A stretch of 64,000 nucleotides of DNA. Source: Mucinivorans hirudinis. GTDB taxonomy: Bacteria; Bacteroidota; Bacteroidia; Bacteroidales; Rikenellaceae. The stretch is from positions 434,001 through 498,000 of the forward strand of contig HG934468.1 of the NCBI GenBank assembly GCA_000723505.1. The letters are read 5' to 3'. The notes beneath the pieces were generated by a model. The model worked only from the letters and a program-made list of their open reading frames with translations. It ran no database searches and had not been told where the DNA came from. Numbering within the stretch: the first letter of the stretch is position 1; each line of letters begins with the position of its first letter. Positions 8,562 through 17,351 of this stretch are shown in pieces. The translations under genes and the position numbers were made by a program.

Positions 8562-9755
8562 CTAACAAACTAACAGAATTGCGTTCAATCGCTCTTTGGT
8601 GATGGTGTAGTATCGTCCGGTGGCGGTCTTTCGCTCGGTACTGCCGTCGTTGCGTAGAGCGTAAGTCGAATAGTATTGCGATGTCGGCGATGGCTGCAAC
8701 TCCCAATTGTGTTGCAAAATTCTCCGTAGGTGCGGATGCTCTACCCGAATACCTCGCACGTCCAACATACTCACCATATCCACCACGCAAAACATCAGTT
8801 CCGTGAGCTGCTCGACCTCCATAATCTCGGCAAGAATTTGGAGCATTTCGTTTTCAGCCTTGTTGCGGTTATGGTTTATCATCTTACGCAACGCGTTGGT
8901 GATTAGCAGGTCGTGGCGAAACCACATTCGGGACTCCTTGGTGGTGGTGAGCTTCCGATGCAGCAAATGCCACAGCAGTGCAGGCAGCTCTTTTTTCATT
9001 TCACTGAGCAGATTGGGGTTATCGCTCGCAAGGGTCGGGATCTTCCGCACCCAGTAGCGTGTCTCCCCCTGCTCGATGTAGATGGGGTTCAGCTCGTTAT
9101 TGGAGTTCAGGACAAATTTTGCGAAAAACTCCACTTCGTTGCGGTCTTTACCTTTCGCTTCAGATTTATAACTGCGTGCGGTTGAGAGGTTTTTAATTCG
9201 CTCGGAGTCCTCTTTTCTGTCGAGAAGCACTTCATCAACGGCAACTATCAATTTTGTCGCCCAATCAGAATTGAACTGACTGCGGAAATCTTCGTTTGTG
9301 TTAAATGTCATATTTGCCCCGAAAATCGCTTTGAGCAGATTTAGAAATGTGGTTTTGCCTGTATTTTTCTCTTTGGAGACCAACAAGATAATCGGAAAGC
9401 GTTGCAACGGTTGCGTATAGAGCAACTGCAAGTAGTCAAGCCCCATTTCGTACTGCTCGCCAAAAATATGGCGTAGAAACGTCTCCACCTTTAGAAATTG
9501 CCCCTGTTGCGGTTCAATCTCCACAGGCTCATAGTCATTGAGGAATGTGCCGATGGTGCGTTGGTAGTTGGTGTGGCTCGGCACGCAACAAAAGCCGTCG
9601 TACTTCTTTATCTGAGAGATAAAATCTTTGGTCTCGTCCTGTCGTAGTGTCTCGTAGTTCCACGGCACACGAAGCTCCATAAAATCACCACTCAGCAGCG
9701 GTTTACGGACAATCTTATACAAGGTCGTAGCCACTCGGATATATCTATCTTCCAT
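8562..9755 (-). CDS. SF3-like helicase / primase-helicase protein, copy 1
   Basis: 397 residues. The Walker A motif S-K-E-K-N-T-G-K-T-T lies at 127-136 and a Walker B-like V-A-V-D-E-V-L at 171-177, followed by an Asn-containing strand (F-V-L-N-S-N-N-E-L) matching SF3 sensor 1. This fits the virulence-associated E/DUF5906 type helicases of mobile elements. It starts 2 bp after the DUF3853 stop and is 97% or more alike to copy 2 outside a variable patch near residues 28-50. The role is unwinding during element replication. Confidence 0.8.
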   Translation of the reverse strand: MEDRYIRVATTLYKIVRKPLLSGDFMELRVPWNYETLRQDETKDFISQIKKYDGFCCVPSHTNYQRTIGTFLNDYEPVEIEPQQGQFLKVETFLRHIFGEQYEMGLDYLQLLYTQPLQRFPIILLVSKEKNTGKTTFLNLLKAIFGANMTFNTNEDFRSQFNSDWATKLIVAVDEVLLDRKEDSERIKNLSTARSYKSEAKGKDRNEVEFFAKFVLNSNNELNPIYIEQGETRYWVRKIPTLASDNPNLLSEMKKELPALLWHLLHRKLTTTKESRMWFRHDLLITNALRKMINHNRNKAENEMLQILAEIMEVEQLTELMFCVVDMVSMLDVRGIRVEHPHLRRILQHNWELQPSPTSQYYSTYALRNDGSTERKTATGRYYTITKERLNAILLVC

Positions 9756-9757
9756 AG

Positions 9758-10063
9758 CTACCGTCCTCCTGTTTTACGTCCTGCCAATTCCATAGCAAGT
9801 TCGGCATCCACGATAATTTTACGCCCTATCTGTGTGATTGCTTGGTCGATTTTTCCGCTCTTCTTAATTCGGTGGGCGGTGGGCATACTGCACCCGAATA
9901 GCCGGGCAATTCCAACTATTCCGTAAACGTGCTTTTTAGTGGTGCTATCTATTGCAGGCGTGGGAGTAGTGGCGGTTGTTGCTCCGGTGTTTTGTTGCAG
10001 GTAGAGGAACTCCTCGCCTGTCATTTGCCAAATCGGCTTCTCTTTTAAATCATCGATATTCAT
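9758..10063 (-). CDS. DUF3853 helix-turn-helix protein, copy 1
   Basis: 101 residues starting M-N-I-D-D-L-K-E-K-P-I-W-Q-M-T-G-E-E-F. The middle is a variable linker rich in Thr, Ala and Pro. The C-terminal half (Y-G-I-V-G-I-A-R-L-F-G-C-S, then K-K-S-G-K-I-D-Q-A-I) is an excisionase-like winged helix. DUF3853 proteins regulate replication or excision of Bacteroidetes elements. It is first in the helicase operon and follows a conserved promoter box at 10128-10135. Confidence 0.75.
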   Translation of the reverse strand: MNIDDLKEKPIWQMTGEEFLYLQQNTGATTATTPTPAIDSTTKKHVYGIVGIARLFGCSMPTAHRIKKSGKIDQAITQIGRKIIVDAELAMELAGRKTGGR

Positions 10064-10127
10064 TTTACAGTGTTATTTGAATGAAACAATAGCCTTGTAC
10101 TTGGGCTGTTAACTTGTTCGAACACTG

Positions 10128-10135
10128 CAAAATTA
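10128..10135 (-). promoter_or_regulatory. -7 box (TAATTTTG) of the DUF3853-helicase operon
   Basis: TAATTTTG on the minus strand fits the Bacteroidetes TAnnTTTG box. In copy 2 the same place reads TACCTTTG (24807-24814). The two free positions vary while the fixed positions are kept, which supports function. The -33 box is weak in both copies. Confidence 0.55.
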
Positions 10136-10166
10136 CTCTGTGTGATAGGTGGTCTGGATGTGGTAG

Positions 10167-10200
10167 AAAAAGAAACAGTCGCCTGAAAATCAGACGACTG
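10167..10200 (-). terminator. terminator after the 337-residue gene, copy 1
   Basis: On the minus strand, CAGTCGTCTG, a TTTT loop and the complementary CAGGCGACTG (one G-T pair) are followed by TTTCTTTTT. It is a classic intrinsic terminator placed after the 10272-11285 gene and before the DUF3853 promoter. Copy 2 has the same structure. Confidence 0.75.
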
Positions 10201-10271
10201 CGAAATTATTTTGAGTGGTAAAAGTGGTGGACAGGTGGTGAAATGATATGCTTTGATGTTTTATGAGTCTA

Positions 10272-11285
10272 TTAGCCAAAAATAGACTTCAACTCCTTGG
10301 CGAACAGCACAGATTTTTGGCTCGGAATATCAGATACAGGCTCACGATATTTTGAACCGTAGTAACTCTCGGATATTTCCAATTTGCGGAGCATATCGCC
10401 ACGCCACACGGCTTTGTCTGCTCCTTTGATTTTTTCGCTAAGGCAGTGGATCAGGTAACACATCCGTGTTTTCTCGCCAGACTTGATTTTCAGTACCGAC
10501 GATGTGGCTTGATTGTTAAGAGTAGCATACAAATCGAGTTCTGAAATCGCCTCAAACTGCTCACCATTACATAGCTTATGAATAGCCGAAACAAGTCCCA
10601 TATCAAAATATCCTGTCGATGCAACGGTTGGTGCAACTGGTGCAACGGTTGGCGTAACTGTTTTTATTTCAGTGGGCAGATATTTTTCGACAATCTCTTG
10701 GAATGTCTCCAATAGGTCGCACAGGCTGGGGAAAGGATTAAAATGGTATCTTTTGGCGATAGCACCGCACTCCTTATGCTTTTGATATATTCCGTAAAGT
10801 TGTTCTGTAATAGATTGATGTTGTGCAAGTGCTGATTCGTACTTATCCCATGCATCATCATCACTCAAGTCTTCAGGACGATCTACATCTTGATTTACCA
10901 TTGCTGCATACTCGCAAAACTCAGCCCCGCAACTATTTAGCTTCGGGATAAGTTCTTCTATCTCACTGTGATGGTTCATCTCGATATTGTTGCTAATACA
11001 TTCCGGCTCAGCTCCATCAAAAATTGCATCACTTTCGTAATAGATATCAAGGATTTTATCGAGTTCATTCTTTAGGCTTGACAAAACTATTGCCAATGTC
11101 TGCTTGTCCTTTTCAAAAAGCATATCGAGCATCATCTTCTCGAACTGCCCCACATCACGGTGCGTATAATAGAAGTCCACCGTCTTACGGAAGGCATCGA
11201 AATCCATCTCGTCAAGCTCAATAAAATCGGTGTATACCGTCCTGAGCTGCTGAAGCTGCGGTAAAAATTCGGTGATTTGGCTCAT
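10272..11285 (-). CDS. mobilizable-element protein of unknown function, copy 1
   Basis: 337 acidic residues, mostly helical, with no catalytic motif recognised. A proline-rich hinge (T-P-T-V-A-P-V-A-P-T) around 215-225 separates an N-terminal coiled part from a C-terminal domain ending in S-V-L-F-A-K-E-L-K-S-I-F-G. It is the first gene of the element, has its own terminator, and recurs 5'-truncated in copy 2 (23748-24670). The hinge is variable in repeat number between copies. It could be a replication or regulatory protein; the sequence does not decide. Confidence 0.6.
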   Translation of the reverse strand: MSQITEFLPQLQQLRTVYTDFIELDEMDFDAFRKTVDFYYTHRDVGQFEKMMLDMLFEKDKQTLAIVLSSLKNELDKILDIYYESDAIFDGAEPECISNNIEMNHHSEIEELIPKLNSCGAEFCEYAAMVNQDVDRPEDLSDDDAWDKYESALAQHQSITEQLYGIYQKHKECGAIAKRYHFNPFPSLCDLLETFQEIVEKYLPTEIKTVTPTVAPVAPTVASTGYFDMGLVSAIHKLCNGEQFEAISELDLYATLNNQATSSVLKIKSGEKTRMCYLIHCLSEKIKGADKAVWRGDMLRKLEISESYYGSKYREPVSDIPSQKSVLFAKELKSIFG

Positions 11286-11506
11286 AGTTACCTCTTAAAA
11301 TTAAATACAAAATGTAGCATAGAGAGGTACTGATTTTATGTTATTCTCAAATCCAAAATTCTTCTTAGAGATACGGATTCCATAAGAACATTTGTACTTA
11401 TCCATAAATATCCCCAAACTTTTAGAACGCACTCGAAGTCCACTTTTCGGTAGTGTTGCGAATTAGCTGAATTATGTTTATCTTTGAGGTATAAAACTCG
11501 GAGAAA

Positions 11507-11782
11507 ATGAGACACGTAAAAGTAGTTAGCTGCCCATTTTGCGGTAGCGAAGATTTACAGAAGAATGGACATAGCCCCAATGGCACTCAAAGGTGGAAAT
11601 GTAAGACTTGCGGGAAGTTTTTTCAGCTATCTTTTAAGAACAAAGGGCGCCTGCCAGACGTAAAAAGGACGATAATCACAATGATCACCAATGGGAGTGG
11701 AATACGTGATACAGCAAGAGTTTTAGGGATAAGTCCTCACACGGTAATAGGTGAGGTTAAAAAAAACTCCAAGCGAAATTAA
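11507..11782 (+). CDS. insA: IS1 InsA-like protein, copy 1
   Basis: 91 residues with a zinc ribbon (C-P-F-C and C-K-T-C-G-K) and a helix-turn-helix (G-S-G-I-R-D-T-A-R-V-L-G-I-S) as in IS1 InsA, the DNA-binding part of the transposase. It ends a few codons after an A8 run (11759-11766), where the catalytic frame takes over. Confidence 0.88.
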   Translation: MRHVKVVSCPFCGSEDLQKNGHSPNGTQRWKCKTCGKFFQLSFKNKGRLPDVKRTIITMITNGSGIRDTARVLGISPHTVIGEVKKNSKRN

Positions 11783-12242
11783 CCCCTATTTATTAGACAA
11801 GGTTGAGGCAGGCTTACTCAGGGAGCTTGATGTTGAAATAGCTTATAATGTTGAAATGGACGAATTTTGGAGTTTTGTAGGCAACAAGAAAAATCGTCGT
11901 TGGACTTGGTACGCCATCGACCGCAGCAGCGGATTAGTAGTAGCTTGGCAGAACGGCAAGCGTGATAACGAAACCTGTAAAAAGTTGCTTGATAAAATGA
12001 AATGTTTCCCAATAAATAGGTATTTTACTGATGATTGGGAGTCTTATTCAAGTCTGTTACCTGCGGGCAAACACGTTATCAGTAAGGCTTACACTTGGAA
12101 AATTGAGCGATTGAATTTAACATTTAGAACGCACCTGAAAAGGCTTTGCCGAAAGACAATTTGTTTCTCAAAAAGCGAGCAAGTGCACGACAAACTGATA
12201 GGAATATACATCGAAAACAACCTCTACCAAAGAACACCATAA
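11751..12242 (+). CDS. insB: IS1 InsB-like catalytic frame, copy 1
   Basis: 163 codons with the IS1 DDE core: M-D-E-F-W-S-F-V-G, then T-D-D-W-E-S-Y, and K-I-E-R-L-N. The frame is +1 (equivalently -2) relative to insA across A8, unlike the -1 shift known for enterobacterial IS1. In the -1 frame a TAG follows after about ten codons. A GTG at 11751 could also start it independently. Loss of one A in the transcript would join the frames exactly. Confidence 0.85.
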   Translation: MRLKKTPSEINPYLLDKVEAGLLRELDVEIAYNVEMDEFWSFVGNKKNRRWTWYAIDRSSGLVVAWQNGKRDNETCKKLLDKMKCFPINRYFTDDWESYSSLLPAGKHVISKAYTWKIERLNLTFRTHLKRLCRKTICFSKSEQVHDKLIGIYIENNLYQRTP

Positions 12243-12273
12243 ATATACCAATTCAGCTAATTTGAAACACTAC

Positions 12274-13376
12274 CGCTCGATGTTTGGGTACTCTTTCATT
12301 TCATCGGCAATCAACTTCAAACCGTTGCCCCATTGGTCGATAATGCCCAGCTTTTTGAAAACAGGAGCTATCACTTTGTTGCGTGCATCACTCTGGCGAC
12401 TCTCCATTGCAGCATAGTCGATAGATGGCGGCAACAGTCCCGGACTGGTTATCTCCACCATATCATCATAGATTGCCACTTTTACATCTTTCCCAGTGAG
12501 CGAATAATCTCGGTGAACCACTGCGTTACGAATCGCCTCACGCATTGCTTTTACTGGATACTCCCAACGGGAAACAGTGTAAACGCCCTCAACGGTAGCC
12601 CCTTTGTTTATATGGCGCAACACGAAGTTGTAGGCTTCTTCTGCTTGTGTTGCAATATTGGTGGTTATGCTCTTTTGGTCGATAAATACTTCGATACCCA
12701 CACCTTTGAATCTGGCACACTCCACTTTAGCATAGTGAAACAACGTGTTTCGTAGCGGATCGTCTGAAAATAGAACCAATGCGTTAGTTGAGACTTCCGA
12801 ACCTTGCCACTCTTTGACTAAATCCAATTTCTTTAATGCTTGAGCAGACAACTCTTCTCCTGTTTTCTCTTTAAATATAGCCTTAAAACTATCTATATTC
12901 AAATCGGTTGCAGGTTTGTCGGGAATAACTTCGCTATCAAATGAGATATTACGTTTCCGGCGTTCCAACTCGGATATAAACGCTTCATCAGCAAGGCGAT
13001 TTGTCGAGCCTACTCGAATAAATGTTCCTTGTAATTTGCCTTTCTCCTTGAGATAATAGGGCGGAGTGCTGCCTCTGAAAACAGTCACCTGAATCAAGTG
13101 CTTGTCACCCTCGCTAATAAACTTAATCTCTGGCAATATGGCAGGATAGCACCGATCGAAAATGATATTGCTGATTTTCTCCTCAATAGCCATCAGTTTA
13201 TCTTCGTCCAGCCCAATCACCTCACGAGGATTATCCGCCACACCAATATACAAGTCACCACCTGCGTCATTGGCAAAAGCAATCATAGTTTTCGCTAAAT
13301 CGGAATTTTCCGGCAATTCTGCCTTAAACTCCAACCTGCGCCCTTCGGGTTGGCTTAGTATCTCTTTTATGTTCAT
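12274..13376 (-). pseudogene. AlbA_2-domain ATP-binding protein, 3' end cut by IS1
   Basis: About 367 residues remain. The N-terminus (R-L-E-F-K-A-E-L-P, then I-A-F-A-N-D-A-G-G-D-L-Y-I-G) is an AlbA_2 (Schlafen-like) domain. The C-terminal region V-K-A-M-R-E-A-I-R-N-A-V-V-H-R-D-Y-S and W-G-N-G-L is the GHKL-like ATP-binding domain of this regulator family. The frame ends at R-TAG, where TAG is the first bases of the IS1 end, so the natural C-terminal part is lost. It starts 3 bp after the NA37 gene and is the last gene of a three-gene operon. Confidence 0.8.
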
Positions 13377-13379
13377 AAT

Positions 13380-14420
13380 TTATTGTTCTTCCTTATAATA
13401 AACCTTATAGAATTTACCTTTATTATCCTCACCCTGTTCGATTAGTTGTCTGTCACCGTGAATATAGATATGGAAATTCTTATCAAGTTTAATTACGCTC
13501 TTGAATGCTCTTGCTTGTTTTTTAACCGCTGTATCAGATATGCTAAAACTGTCCGAAAACTCAATATCACGCTCTTTAGCATAACTATCCTTGTATTGAT
13601 TAAAGCTATCAATAACTTCGGGCTGTGCAATAACCTCATTGGCGAACTCCTCCATATCAAAAGTGTCTTTCTCTTTGAAGAATTGCGTTGTTTTATTTAG
13701 CAATTCTGCTTGGTCGGCTTTAGATACATCAAAAGTTTTGGGCAACTCTTTGACAACAAAGTTTTTCGCAAGGGACATTACGTTTTGAGTATTATAATAC
13801 TCATCTTTGCGTTGGCGAACGTGAAGGAAGTCATCAATCCAATAATGAGCCTCTGCTCCCTTATTGGTGTTATCGACAACGGCAACAACGTAACCGTTTT
13901 CTTTCTCCGTATTAAAAATCAAGCAACCTTTGTCGAGTTTATTGATATTCACCCCTTGTTGGCTCTCAATTTCAAAACCATCGCCCGATGGATATACTTT
14001 CAAGAATGTGTCTTTATTTTCGGACTTAAATAGCCCAACAGCATCGACTGTCTCGCCATCAATTATGCAGTCCTTGAAATAGACCACGTAGAACTCTCCT
14101 CCTTTGATTTTAGGGTGGGTACTTTGCTCGTAAAGATGCTTGGCAAGATTCACCGAATGTTCGTGCAATGACTCCGAGTTTCCGAATATCTTAGAAGCGT
14201 ATGCGTATACTACATTCAATTCTATATCGCTCTCGTGATGCAATTCATAATATTCTTGATTATGAATAAATGGTTTAAGAAGATAATTAATCAATACAAC
14301 TTTTTCGTCTTCATTCACACGCAAGCCTGTGTGTGATATAGCTATCAATTCATCATTATTTTTGTTGCCAACGAAGTGTATGCATACACTGTTGATATTA
14401 ATATTGTAATACTGTATCAT
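13380..14420 (-). CDS. nucleoid-associated protein, NA37/YejK family
   Basis: 346 residues close to the Bacteroidetes nucleoid-associated NA37 family: N-terminal H-F-V-G-N-K, central H-L-Y-E-Q-S-T-H-P-K-I-K-G-G-E-F-Y-V-V-Y, and the K-G-C-L-I-F-N-T-E-K-E-N-G-Y-V-V signature. NA37 proteins bind DNA in bulk. Here the gene is embedded between a membrane protein and an AlbA_2 protein with 1- and 3-bp gaps, which is unlike a housekeeping nucleoid gene and more like a cargo or defence cassette. It appears complete. Confidence 0.8.
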   Translation of the reverse strand: MIQYYNININSVCIHFVGNKNNDELIAISHTGLRVNEDEKVVLINYLLKPFIHNQEYYELHHESDIELNVVYAYASKIFGNSESLHEHSVNLAKHLYEQSTHPKIKGGEFYVVYFKDCIIDGETVDAVGLFKSENKDTFLKVYPSGDGFEIESQQGVNINKLDKGCLIFNTEKENGYVVAVVDNTNKGAEAHYWIDDFLHVRQRKDEYYNTQNVMSLAKNFVVKELPKTFDVSKADQAELLNKTTQFFKEKDTFDMEEFANEVIAQPEVIDSFNQYKDSYAKERDIEFSDSFSISDTAVKKQARAFKSVIKLDKNFHIYIHGDRQLIEQGEDNKGKFYKVYYKEEQ

Positions 14421-14421
14421 A

Positions 14422-14998
14422 TTAGTTAATAATTTTTAGCCAAATACATGAAAAATTAAAGCAAATATACGCAATAACACCATATAGTAATGTAATTATA
14501 ACGTACATTATTATTGTCCCTCTTGCTCTTTGGTCTATGGTTTTCGACTTGTGTTTTTTGAACTCTAAAAGAGACATATATTCCCTCGTAATATTTTTCC
14601 AATAATCAAATTCAGTTCTACTTCTAATGATATCAAATATATCTGTGGCTGCTTGGAAAATTGCCGACACAACAAAGTAAACCCCTAAAGCAACAAATAC
14701 GTATCTTATTAGTTTATTATCAATCAATTGAGATATCTCAGAGGTTTTGGTAAATAAAGTAATACCGACTAGTATAAATGCCGCAAGTACATCTCTAAGT
14801 AGATTACTTAACAATGCTCTAACTTTATTTGAATATAAATCGGATAAACTTTTCATATCCTTCAATAAATCCTTTAACTCCTTCTGATATTGGTCTTTTC
14901 TTTCATACGTGATAAACGAGAAACGTTCCTTTGCCTGAGTTGTAGCATCTTCTATTACATTATATATCCCCTGAATGTATGGTGCGGTTAAATTGACG
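14422..14998 (-). pseudogene. membrane protein, 5' end cut by IS1
   Basis: An ATG at 14865 gives 147 residues, but the frame stays open upstream to the IS1 boundary at 14998 with coding-like sequence (V-N-L-T-A-P-Y-I-Q-G-I-Y, then Q-Y-Q-K-E-L-K-D-L-L-K), so the original start is lost. Three hydrophobic segments are visible, at about residues 23-39, 51-70 and 120-140 counted from the internal ATG, with a cytoplasmic linker between the second and third. The function is unknown. It is the first remaining gene of the NA37 operon. Confidence 0.6.
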
Positions 14999-15029
14999 GT
15001 AGTGTTTCAAAATAGCTGAATTGGTATAT

Positions 15030-15521
15030 TTATGGTGTTCTTTGGTAGAGGTTGTTTTCGATGTATATTCCTATCAGTTTGTCGTGCACTTGCTCGCTTT
15101 TTGAGAAACAAATTGTCTTTCGGCAAAGCCTTTTCAGGTGCGTTCTAAATGTTAAATTCAATCGCTCAATTTTCCAAGTGTAAGCCTTACTGATAACGTG
15201 TTTGCCCGCAGGTAACAGACTTGAATAAGACTCCCAATCATCAGTAAAATACCTATTTATTGGGAAACATTTCATTTTATCAAGCAACTTTTTACAGGTT
15301 TCGTTATCACGCTTGCCGTTCTGCCAAGCTACTACTAATCCGCTGCTGCGGTCGATGGCGTACCAAGTCCAACGACGATTTTTCTTGTTGCCTACAAAAC
15401 TCCAAAATTCGTCCATTTCAACATTATAAGCTATTTCAACATCAAGCTCCCTGAGTAAGCCTGCCTCAACCTTGTCTAATAAATAGGGGTTAATTTCGCT
15501 TGGGGTTTTTTTTAACCTCAC
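15030..15521 (-). CDS. insB: IS1 InsB-like catalytic frame, copy 2
   Basis: Identical in translation to the copy 1 catalytic frame (M-D-E-F-W-S-F-V-G core). It lies in the +1 frame relative to insA across A8 at 15506-15513. Conservation of this frame relation in both copies argues against random damage. Confidence 0.85.
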   Translation of the reverse strand: MRLKKTPSEINPYLLDKVEAGLLRELDVEIAYNVEMDEFWSFVGNKKNRRWTWYAIDRSSGLVVAWQNGKRDNETCKKLLDKMKCFPINRYFTDDWESYSSLLPAGKHVISKAYTWKIERLNLTFRTHLKRLCRKTICFSKSEQVHDKLIGIYIENNLYQRTP

Positions 15522-15765
15522 CTATTACCGTGTGAGGACTTATCCCTAAAACTCTTGCTGTATCACGTATTCCACTCCCATTGGTGATCATTGTGATTAT
15601 CGTCCTTTTTACGTCTGGCAGGCGCCCTTTGTTCTTAAAAGATAGCTGAAAAAACTTCCCGCAAGTCTTACATTTCCACCTTTGAGTGCCATTGGGGCTA
15701 TGTCCATTCTTCTGTAAATCTTCGCTACCGCAAAATGGGCAGCTAACTACTTTTACGTGTCTCAT
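15490..15765 (-). CDS. insA: IS1 InsA-like protein, copy 2
   Basis: 91 residues, zinc ribbon plus helix-turn-helix, identical to copy 1 except Ser to Pro five residues from the end, immediately after the A8 run. Confidence 0.88.
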   Translation of the reverse strand: MRHVKVVSCPFCGSEDLQKNGHSPNGTQRWKCKTCGKFFQLSFKNKGRLPDVKRTIITMITNGSGIRDTARVLGISPHTVIGEVKKNPKRN

Positions 15766-15822
15766 TTTCTCCGAGTTTTATACCTCAAAGATAAACATAA
15801 TTCAGCTAATTCGCAACACTAC

Positions 15823-16390
15823 CCATAATTCCACGCAAAACGGAATTGAGACAGATTTTGCGTTGCATAAAACGACACAAAATAAAACTCTAACCGAACC
15901 AAATGAGATTGATATTATTGTTATTGAGCAAATTAACAATCCTGAGGCAGATGAGGTTTCGACAGCTGAGTCACCTATATATATTAATATTAGTGATAGT
16001 ATAGATATAAAGTTTAGAAGGTTTAGAGAATGGATAGATATAAATACGCCGAATGTTGGAAAAATGCGTGAGCCGTTTTCGACGACGCAGTACGAGAGGA
16101 TTTTTGCGGAGTATCCACGAGAGGATGTATTGAATATTTTGCTTGCGATGGAGAACTATTTGCCGTTGCGGTCGAAAAACAAATCGGCATACCTCACGGC
16201 GAAAAACTGGCTCAATCGCCAGCGGCAGCAATCCGCTCAAAGGCAGTCGAACTTTCAACCGTCAAAGCTCGGCAAGGTCGATAAGGTTTTGTCGGTATTA
16301 AAAGAGATTGAGAATGAACAAACTACAAATTTCAGAGGCTATCAAGGGGCACAGATGCTCGGAGCTGACAGCGGAACAGGTGCAGAGTAG
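15823..16390 (+). pseudogene. phage replication-module protein, 5' end cut by IS1
   Basis: The open frame crosses out of the IS1 copy at 15822 and continues to a TAG at 16388. The part outside the IS has a helical domain F-R-E-W-I-D-I-N-T-P-N-V-G-K-M and F-A-E-Y-P-R-E-D-V-L-N-I-L-L-A-M-E-N-Y, then L-T-A-K-N-W-L-N-R-Q. This pattern is common in replication-initiation regions of Bacteroidetes phages. The start and N-terminus are missing. Its end overlaps the next gene (ATG at 16314), as in compact phage operons. Confidence 0.55.
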
Positions 16391-17075
16391 GCTCTGTGTC
16401 GAGATTGCACGAGCTGTCGCTTTGGCTGGTCAATCCATCGAGGTCAATGACCTCAAGTTTGCCGCCTTTGAGCTTTCGCAGGAGATACAGCGGAGCTTCC
16501 GGGAGCTAACCCTTGCCGAGATTGCCATTGCAATAGATTCGGGGGTGAAGGGCAAATTCGGTGATTACTACGGCATTAATGTTGTCTCGATAATCAAGTG
16601 GCTCAACGCTTACCAAGAGAGCGACATTAGAAAACTATGCTTCACCTCCTATCGCAAAATGTTAGAATTGAAAGCCTTACCACAACAAACCAGCAAGAGC
16701 GAGGCGGAGATTTACCAAAGCAACCGCTTGTATGCAATCGAGAAGTTTGATGGTTTTTTACGAGACGGTTACTTTGATGACTGGGGGAATTGCACCTACA
16801 GCTTCCTCGCCGAGCAGCAGATACTCAACCTCACTCTCGAAGATAAGCATCGGATTTACGAGTTGGCTCGAAGGCGGGTTACTGCAAATCTGAGAGAGAG
16901 CGTTGTCAAAGATTCAACAGTTCGCCATATTCTCAAACAGATAGAGATGGGTGATGGCAGCGATATTTATCGGGTGAAGATGCAGGCTCAGAAGATTGCT
17001 CTGCGAGATTTTTTTGAGATGCTTCGCTCGCAAAATAGACATTTATCAGAAATTATTAAAGACAAAATAGTATGA
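16314..17075 (+). CDS. phage protein of unknown function
   Basis: 253 residues from the ATG at 16314 (M-N-K-L-Q-I-S-E-A). Mostly helical, with W-L-N-A-Y-Q-E-S-D and a basic C-terminal region. Proteins of this layout sit between replication and HNH genes in Bacteroidetes prophages, but no catalytic motif was recognised. The stop overlaps the next start as GTATGA (17072-17075), which indicates translational coupling. Confidence 0.65.
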   Translation: MNKLQISEAIKGHRCSELTAEQVQSRLCVEIARAVALAGQSIEVNDLKFAAFELSQEIQRSFRELTLAEIAIAIDSGVKGKFGDYYGINVVSIIKWLNAYQESDIRKLCFTSYRKMLELKALPQQTSKSEAEIYQSNRLYAIEKFDGFLRDGYFDDWGNCTYSFLAEQQILNLTLEDKHRIYELARRRVTANLRESVVKDSTVRHILKQIEMGDGSDIYRVKMQAQKIALRDFFEMLRSQNRHLSEIIKDKIV

Positions 17076-17347
17076 AATTACAACGAATTATCTTCCATCT
17101 TGATGATGGACGGAAGAAGTACGGAACGCACAATGGCGAGGTGCTTCGTTGGGAGAAGGGTGATATTGAGGCGATGAGAATCAACGGTCGCAACAAGTTG
17201 CGGGCAGCATTCACTGCCGACTTTCAGAGGTACGACACCGATTTCCGAGAGCTTCGGGCACGGTTTCCTGCCTCTAAAATAGTGAAAGTGGTTGGCTATG
17301 CGATTGAGGATTACGACCTGCCGATTGATAACGAAGTTATTTTTTGA
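17072..17347 (+). CDS. small phage protein of unknown function
   Basis: 91 residues starting M-K-L-Q-R-I-I-F-H-L-D-D-G-R. It begins within the stop of the preceding gene and ends 4 bp before the HNH gene. No domain was recognised. It belongs to the same phage operon by spacing. Confidence 0.6.
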   Translation: MKLQRIIFHLDDGRKKYGTHNGEVLRWEKGDIEAMRINGRNKLRAAFTADFQRYDTDFRELRARFPASKIVKVVGYAIEDYDLPIDNEVIF

Positions 17348-17351
17348 TGCA

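Larger units (their letters stand above)
4090..11449 (-). mobile_element. mobilizable element, copy 1 (minus orientation), relaxase-defective
   Basis: Gene order on the minus strand: unknown 337-residue protein, DUF3853 protein, SF3-type helicase, primase, (IS110), DUF3408-like protein, truncated MobC, truncated relaxase, small membrane protein. The same order recurs inverted at 23748-29478. The relaxase-side boundary is set by comparing the copies: homology continues through GCCGCCTTAAGTG and stops at 4090 here and at 29478 in copy 2, with unrelated DNA beyond. The other end is not defined, because IS1 starts at 11450 here and IS3 cuts copy 2. No integrase is found inside the element. Confidence 0.75.
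11450..12273 (+). mobile_element. IS1-family element, copy 1
   Basis: 824 bp with ends GTAGTGTTGCG...  and ...AAACACTAC forming imperfect inverted repeats that contain TTAGCTGAATT. It holds an InsA-like and an InsB-like frame. A second copy of identical length lies inverted at 14999-15822. The outer and inner flanks of the two copies show no matching 8- or 9-bp duplications, so rearrangement has occurred since insertion. A TTTATCTTTG promoter box precedes insA near 11478-11487. Confidence 0.9.
14999..15822 (-). mobile_element. IS1-family element, copy 2 (inverted)
   Basis: 824 bp, nearly identical to copy 1 and in the opposite orientation. Its left side truncates the membrane protein gene and its right side truncates a phage gene. 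With copy 1 it brackets the three-gene operon like a composite transposon, but no shared outer duplication is present. Confidence 0.9.

Noticed and set aside
11450-15822. IS1-bounded composite transposon
   Set aside because: The IS1 copies are inverted around a cargo, but both cargo end genes are cut by the IS and the outer flanks share no duplication, so it is not a simple transposition unit.
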